DNA from: a virus
Virus record (IMG/VR): IMGVR_UViG_3300042924_001040
Coordinates: 1 to 32,751 of that record
DNA length: 32,751 nt
Direction: 5' to 3' (one strand)
Below are positions 29,362 through 32,751 of the stretch, piece after piece; the first letter of the stretch is position 1, and each line of letters opens with the position of its first letter. The notes beneath the pieces are model-generated. The model worked only from the letters and a program-made list of their open reading frames with translations, did no database searches and was not told where the DNA came from. The position numbers and the translations under genes were made by a program.

Positions 29362-30362
29362 GTCTTCTTCCAACTAGTAAGTTTTGTTTTAGCTTGTAAT
29401 CCACTATAGACATTTGATTCTATCACAGACTGAACGTTAAGTCCAGATAAAATCATGTCGTTAATGTCTTTTTGTTGTATTGTGTCAGGCCAAATAACGA
29501 CTGGAAATTTCCAATCTATCGCCTTCTCCATTCTATCAACAATTTGTTTGTTTCGTTTTTCGTTATCATACACCATCACAAATTCTGTTTCAAAGTTTGA
29601 AACGAAAAACGTCTTGTCTATATCTGCACCGACCATTGCAATAGAATTATCAATGAACATACTATCAAAAGGGCCTTCTACAATATAAACTGTTTTATTC
29701 CAGTCAACCTTATCTAAACCGTAGATCTTGGGGTGGTGGTCATCCAAAATAATCGTAATGTACTTAAGTTTTGATTTTGGATTGAGCGATCTCCCCTGAA
29801 ACCCGAATATCTCTCCGTGATTCTTTAAGGGAATGATGATCCTTGGTTCATCATTATCTAGATTTTCAAATGTATATTTTTGAGTATTGGTCCATTCTTT
29901 GAACCTTTCGGCGAAGTAAAGTTCGCCCAGATACTTACTCGGGATTCTTCGGTTGTTTAAAAATTGTCTTGCGGGGTGTGTTGTATTTAGTTCTGAAATT
30001 TTTGGTAGGTCAAAATCCTTTTGAGTAAACACTGGTTTATCAAATTTAAACTCTACGGGTTTGGGGGTATTGGATCCGCGCCCTGTAGCCCCCACTTTAT
30101 ACCTCTCAAAGACGTATTGATCATGCAATGCGGGGTCAACATCCTTCAGGAAGTTTGTGAAGGTTCTGGAGACGCCACAGTTGTGACATTTGAAATTATG
30201 ATCGTTCTTCAGACGATACAAGTATCCCCTAGCCTTGTTTTTGTGTCTTTCTGAGTCACCACAATATGGGCAACGGAAGTTATAGAGACCCTCTTTCTTT
30301 TTTGCAAACTTTTGAAGTCTTACTGAAACTAGTCCAATATACTGAGAATCAATGAGGCTCAT
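29358..30362 (-). CDS. DNA primase, T4 gp61-like
   Basis: A 334-residue protein. The zinc finger CPYC (31, 34) with CHNC (59, 62) is followed by a basic region and a TOPRIM-type catalytic domain with TVYIVEGPFDSMFIDNSI (acidic Glu) and FVMVYDNEKRN (Asp). It makes RNA primers for lagging-strand synthesis together with the replicative helicase. The start overlaps the stop of the 142-residue gene and the stop overlaps nrdA, both ATGA, so translation is coupled. A sigma70-like promoter lies upstream (30390-30418). Confidence 0.88.
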   Translation of the reverse strand: MSLIDSQYIGLVSVRLQKFAKKKEGLYNFRCPYCGDSERHKNKARGYLYRLKNDHNFKCHNCGVSRTFTNFLKDVDPALHDQYVFERYKVGATGRGSNTPKPVEFKFDKPVFTQKDFDLPKISELNTTHPARQFLNNRRIPSKYLGELYFAERFKEWTNTQKYTFENLDNDEPRIIIPLKNHGEIFGFQGRSLNPKSKLKYITIILDDHHPKIYGLDKVDWNKTVYIVEGPFDSMFIDNSIAMVGADIDKTFFVSNFETEFVMVYDNEKRNKQIVDRMEKAIDWKFPVVIWPDTIQQKDINDMILSGLNVQSVIESNVYSGLQAKTKLTSWKKT

Positions 30363-30787
30363 TTAGAAAGGGTTGTATTAGCTCCCCCTAGTGTACTACC
30401 AGTATTCCCTGTTGTCAAGATGTTTCCGAAAAATCCTGCAGAACTGATTATGACTGCGGCGGTTGTAGCGATACCGACAGTTATCCATCTAAAAGTTGCA
30501 AGATCATTAACTCTAGTTTCTACGGTCTCAATTCTTTTTATGACCATTTGATGTTCTTTGGAGTTAGACTCCTTCATCTCCTCCATCATCTTAAGAATAA
30601 GTTCATCCGCTCTAATAGAATTTTCTAATCTCTCTTCGTGTCTAGCGAGAACTTGTGCTATTTGACTGTTTCCTTCCGATATTTTATCTACCGCTCTTTC
30701 GAGTTTATCTAACATCTCTTTTGAGAGATCTTCATAAATTCCCAGTTTACTTTCAAGAACCGCTAATTTTTGAAGACCGAAGGCCAT
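30359..30787 (-). CDS. Coiled-coil protein with C-terminal membrane helix
   Basis: A 142-residue protein. The first ~100 residues form a long charged helix (LSKEMLDKLERAVDKISEGN, then VIKRIETVETRVNDLATF), suggesting a coiled coil. A hydrophobic segment follows (WITVGIATTAAVIISSAGF, about 102-121) and a Gly/Thr-rich tail. This is a tail-anchored membrane protein, similar in layout to small conserved cyanophage proteins. It starts one base after the 72-residue gene and overlaps the primase by 4 nt. Function unknown. Confidence 0.65.
   Translation of the reverse strand: MAFGLQKLAVLESKLGIYEDLSKEMLDKLERAVDKISEGNSQIAQVLARHEERLENSIRADELILKMMEEMKESNSKEHQMVIKRIETVETRVNDLATFRWITVGIATTAAVIISSAGFFGNILTTGNTGSTLGGANTTLSK
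30390..30418 (-). promoter_or_regulatory. Sigma70-like promoter before primase-nrdA-nrdB
   Basis: On the minus strand TTGACA (30413-30418), 17 nt, TACACT (30390-30395): a full -35 and 4 of 6 in the -10. It lies in the last codons of the coiled-coil gene and would transcribe primase, nrdA and nrdB early in infection. Confidence 0.45.
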
Positions 30788-30788
30788 T

Positions 30789-31007
30789 TTACTTCCCTTT
30801 CTTCTTAGATGTTAATGATTTTCTATATTGAGGAGGCAATCTTCTCATCATTTTGGATCTTCCATCAAGTTTCATAACAGGATCGAATCCAGCAACTGGA
30901 CCTTTTGGATCTGCAGAACCAGTAAATCCTCCAGTACCAACAACCATACCCTCTTCCATGAGGTTACGAATAATACTAATTGCGTTTTGAAGAATGTGGT
31001 CTTTCAT
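30789..31007 (-). CDS. Small basic protein of unknown function (72 aa)
   Basis: A 72-residue protein starting MKDHILQNAISIIRNLMEEG, with a Gly-rich middle (GTGGFTGSADPKGPVAGFDP) and a strongly basic tail ending KSLTSKKKGK. The start overlaps the stop of the 123-residue gene by 4 nt (ATGA). Nucleic-acid or core interaction is possible from the tail but not shown. It resembles small proteins conserved in cyanophages near primase. Confidence 0.62.
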   Translation of the reverse strand: MKDHILQNAISIIRNLMEEGMVVGTGGFTGSADPKGPVAGFDPVMKLDGRSKMMRRLPPQYRKSLTSKKKGK

Positions 31008-31375
31008 ATTCTATTGAGATCTCTGAGACAATCTTCATCTAGTGGAATATCATGTAAGGTTGATCTTGGATATTCAGGAAGTCTTCCAAGATATACTACA
31101 AAACTTTTTATAACTGGCCACAAATCTCTGTCTATTTTAAAAAATAGCAGAGGGGTTGCAGCTTCTCCAAACACATTATAAAGAATAATAAAGTGATTCA
31201 TAAGTAAATGAGACTTTAAAATACCAGTAGTTTTATACCTTTTTAAAAGTCTTTTTATCCACTTAAATCTTTTTAGATCTTCATAAAAATCCTCTTGCGT
31301 TACCGCATGAGGATTCTCGTAATGTTTTATCGCAAACATTATATAATTATCTTCATTCAATTCATTAAATCTCAT
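31004..31375 (-). CDS. Conserved phage protein of unknown function (123 aa)
   Basis: A 123-residue helical protein with MFAIKHYENPHAVTQEDFYE, RFKWIKRLLKRYKTTGIL and HLLMNHFIILYNVFG, a composition rich in aromatic and basic residues seen in a family conserved in T4-like cyanophages. It sits at the head of a coupled chain of five genes ending in nrdA. No catalytic motif recognised. Confidence 0.65.
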   Translation of the reverse strand: MRFNELNEDNYIMFAIKHYENPHAVTQEDFYEDLKRFKWIKRLLKRYKTTGILKSHLLMNHFIILYNVFGEAATPLLFFKIDRDLWPVIKSFVVYLGRLPEYPRSTLHDIPLDEDCLRDLNRI

Positions 31376-31390
31376 AATCTATTCAAACTA

Positions 31391-31954
31391 TCAAGTGGTA
31401 GTAACGCCAACAGTAGTTGTAATTCCACTACCACCAGCACCAGTTACTTCAGTAGAAACAAAGATCTTATCGGAAGCAACAGATGTTGAAGTATCAGTAA
31501 TGATACCAGCGATTGTTTGACCAGGAATTACAAGAGTTTGTGCAGCAGCAGGAGTTGTAAATGCGAATCCAACTGTCTTATTTGCAGTAGTTGTGGTTGC
31601 ATAAGCAACTAAAGTACCAGCAATAGAAGCGGTTACATTAAGAGTAGCAGAAAGATTCTTAACGTCTACTTTTTCATTATACTGAACATAAACTGTTCCA
31701 GTAGAAGATGTTGAATATCCAGTTGCACCAAAGTATACACGGACAATAGTTGCATTACCCAAACCAGCAGTTGTTGAACCTGCACCAGCTAGTCCACCGA
31801 TTGCACAAAGAACCTCTTCGTTACCATCTGCATGTCTGATTACCCAACCTCTCTCATCAGCAAAACATTCGTTGAGATCATTAGCTGGTTTATCGCCTGC
31901 GCGTAACCACTTAGGTCTTGATTCGTCTGAAGTAGAATTTCCCCAAAGAGGCAT
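31391..31954 (-). CDS. Virion structural-type protein
   Basis: A 187-residue protein starting MPLWGNSTSDESRPKWL with the segment ERGWVIRHADGNEEVLCAIG, a start typical of small virion proteins in marine T4-like phages. The C-terminal 130 residues are Thr/Ala/Gly/Val-rich beta sequence ending GITTTVGVTTT. GGAG precedes the ATG, and a perfect TATAAATA late promoter lies at 31989. Late expression and composition fit a capsid or tail decoration protein; exact position in the virion is unknown. Confidence 0.65.
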   Translation of the reverse strand: MPLWGNSTSDESRPKWLRAGDKPANDLNECFADERGWVIRHADGNEEVLCAIGGLAGAGSTTAGLGNATIVRVYFGATGYSTSSTGTVYVQYNEKVDVKNLSATLNVTASIAGTLVAYATTTTANKTVGFAFTTPAAAQTLVIPGQTIAGIITDTSTSVASDKIFVSTEVTGAGGSGITTTVGVTTT

Positions 31955-31988
31955 TGGTTTTCTCCAAATTATTTTCTTATCTAAATCT

Positions 31989-31996
31989 TATTTATA
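31989..31996 (-). promoter_or_regulatory. T4 late promoter TATAAATA
   Basis: The reverse strand is an exact TATAAATA 35 nt upstream of the virion-type gene at 31954, immediately after the terminator of the preceding operon. Confidence 0.7.
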
Positions 31997-32023
31997 AAAA
32001 AATAGACCCTAGTTTTTAGGGCC
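31997..32023 (-). terminator. Rho-independent terminator, possibly bidirectional
   Basis: On the minus strand GGCCCTA (32023-32017) pairs with TAGGGTC (32011-32005) with one G-U, around an AAAAC loop, and is followed by ATT and a T run (to 31997). It overlaps the last codons of the 54-residue gene. Read on the plus strand the same stem, with one mismatch, is followed by six T (32024-32029). Confidence 0.7.
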
Positions 32024-32173
32024 TTTTTTGAGTACTGTACGCAAAAATAATGTTATAAAGTCTATAATACCATTCGCTTTCGTCCTTTTTGTTTTTGCTA
32101 ACCACTCTGAAAGAGAGAGGAGTAATCCAAGAACGATGGTTACTCCCCAATTGGTTACTAAACAAGTGATCAT
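32009..32173 (-). CDS. 54-residue small membrane protein
   Basis: A 55-codon frame from ATG (32171-32173) to TAG (32009-32011). Residues ~5-25 (LVTNWGVTIVLGLLLSLSEW) form a membrane helix, followed by a basic loop (AKTKRTKANG) and a second hydrophobic stretch (IIDFITLFLRTVL). The start overlaps the stop of the 57-residue gene (ATGA), and the terminator sits at its end. The alternative open frame across the same bases (32016-32228) has no such coupling. Function unknown. Confidence 0.62.
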   Translation of the reverse strand: MITCLVTNWGVTIVLGLLLSLSEWLAKTKRTKANGIIDFITLFLRTVLKKGPKN

Positions 32174-32343
32174 GCTTGTGGTTTAAAGAGTGCTTCTTTA
32201 ACTGTTGCAAAAAGTACATCATCAACACTATTATCAGTAGACTTTACATACTTTTCAAGAAGAGAAATAACAAGATTCTTAACTGCTGGACTTGTAGCCA
32301 GTTGCATTAAAAGTGGTTTTACTACAGCGACAACTGCTCCCAT
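32170..32343 (-). CDS. 57-residue helical protein
   Basis: A 58-codon frame from ATG (32341-32343) to TGA (32170-32172). It begins MGAVVAVVKPLLMQLATSPA and continues as an amphipathic helix with LVISLLEKYVKSTDN and ending FKPQA. An AGAGG ribosome site lies 7 nt upstream, and a CTAAATA motif at 32369 supplies a promoter. It is too short for ordinary length cut-offs but is coupled to the next gene. Function unknown; the first segment could associate with membrane. Confidence 0.62.
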   Translation of the reverse strand: MGAVVAVVKPLLMQLATSPAVKNLVISLLEKYVKSTDNSVDDVLFATVKEALFKPQA

Positions 32344-32368
32344 GATGACCTCTAAGTATAGGCAGCCG

Positions 32369-32375
32369 TATTTAG
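32369..32375 (-). promoter_or_regulatory. Late-promoter-like motif CTAAATA
   Basis: The reverse strand reads CTAAATA 25 nt before the 57-residue gene and overlaps the end of the nuclease gene. Confidence 0.5.
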
Positions 32376-32751
32376 GATTTCCTTCTACTTAAAAGTTGAT
32401 TGAAATCTTTTTTCTTTGTTCCCCCATCATATTCCCAAGCATATCCTTCAGAAACCATTTGATTGTTGATGGATGTATCCTCACCATTGATATACAAATG
32501 ACCAATGATACGACCATACTTCTCGGTACTATCAGGTAGTTCCGTTTTGATAAGAATATCTTTAGCAAATTCTAATCTGTGCTTGAGCCAGTCTTTAACT
32601 TCGAGACCAAGTTTCTTTTCATACGCATCAGTTGTCCTGCTCTCTGGGGTATCGATACCAGCAAGACGAATTCGCTTAGTAAGGGAGATATCAAAACCCA
32701 AATCAATGTCAGCGTCAATAGTGTCGCCATCTACTACCTTGTGAACTGATC
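32372..32751 (-). CDS. Staphylococcal-nuclease-like protein, cut by the right edge
   Basis: The frame is open to the window end and continues beyond it; a TTG at 32701 is not a real start because the conserved N-terminal part VHKVVDGDTIDADID lies upstream of it. Visible motifs are VVDGDTI (metal-binding Asp), KRIRLAGIDTPES (catalytic Arg and Glu) and EKYGRIIGHLYING (second Arg), the core of the SNase OB-fold family. It hydrolyses DNA or RNA, possibly degrading host nucleic acid. The N-terminus, including any signal peptide, lies outside the window. Confidence 0.85.
   Translation of the reverse strand, partial: SVHKVVDGDTIDADIDLGFDISLTKRIRLAGIDTPESRTTDAYEKKLGLEVKDWLKHRLEFAKDILIKTELPDSTEKYGRIIGHLYINGEDTSINNQMVSEGYAWEYDGGTKKKDFNQLLSRRKS

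Overview
The window looks like about 33 kb of a marine T4-type cyanophage (a myovirus of Synechococcus or Prochlorococcus). The reasons are the T4-style replication block (gp61-type primase, class Ia ribonucleotide reductase NrdA/NrdB), T4-type late-promoter motifs (TATAAATA, GATAAATA, CTAAATA) before many genes, very tight packing with ATGA/GTGA overlaps, phage tRNAs, and several gene families known from cyanophages: the GTC-rich repetitive fibre, a SegE-like GIY-YIG protein, a tail-lysozyme domain protein, a DUF6356-like protein, twitch/SPASM radical SAM proteins and a phage carbamoyltransferase. No photosynthesis gene is present. By eye the DNA is AT-rich.

Layout. 1-350: the start of a gene running off the left edge, then tRNA-Arg(TCT) and tRNA-Ser(GGA), each behind its own near-consensus sigma70 promoter. 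349-1719 (minus): secreted tail-lysozyme-like protein, a small protein and a GIY-YIG endonuclease-like protein. 1786-4063 (minus): SGNH hydrolase, carbamoyltransferase and a 34-residue micropeptide. 4149-5886 (minus): a Lys-Pro-Ala-rich virion-type protein with a 99-bp internal duplication, and a membrane-anchored protein. 5959-13632 (plus, the only plus-strand block): a repetitive tail fibre, a subtilisin-like protease fused to adhesin-like domains, three small secreted proteins and a larger structural-type protein. 13621-19932 (minus): an accessory operon with a second 34-residue micropeptide, SGNH protein, sulfotransferase, AMP-forming ligase, DUF6356-like membrane protein, two paralogous radical SAM proteins and a 49-residue membrane peptide. 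19969-25246 (minus): a secretion and lysis-like region with an HEXXH metalloprotease, small basic and membrane proteins, an autotransporter-like beta-barrel protein behind a ribosome-site-sequestering hairpin, a GH24 lysozyme and a C39-like peptidase sharing an N-terminal module. 25283-31375 (minus): DUF6433-like protein, NrdB, NrdA, primase and three small conserved proteins, linked by ATGA overlaps. 31391-32751 (minus): a virion-type protein, two small proteins and a staphylococcal-nuclease-like protein cut by the right edge.

The most interesting content is (a) two accessory modules that each begin with a 34-codon peptide ending in DPFIYK and each contain an SGNH enzyme, one with a carbamoyltransferase and one with sulfotransferase, adenylating ligase and radical SAM enzymes, which together look like a small-molecule, glycan or peptide modification system; (b) a phage-encoded secreted beta-barrel protein whose Shine-Dalgarno sequence lies in a 14-bp stem; and (c) a subtilase with a ~200-residue adhesin-like domain inserted before its catalytic serine. 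Nine small genes too short or masked for routine ORF calling, or needing re-started coordinates, are described. All functional statements are from reading the sequence only; no database search was run.
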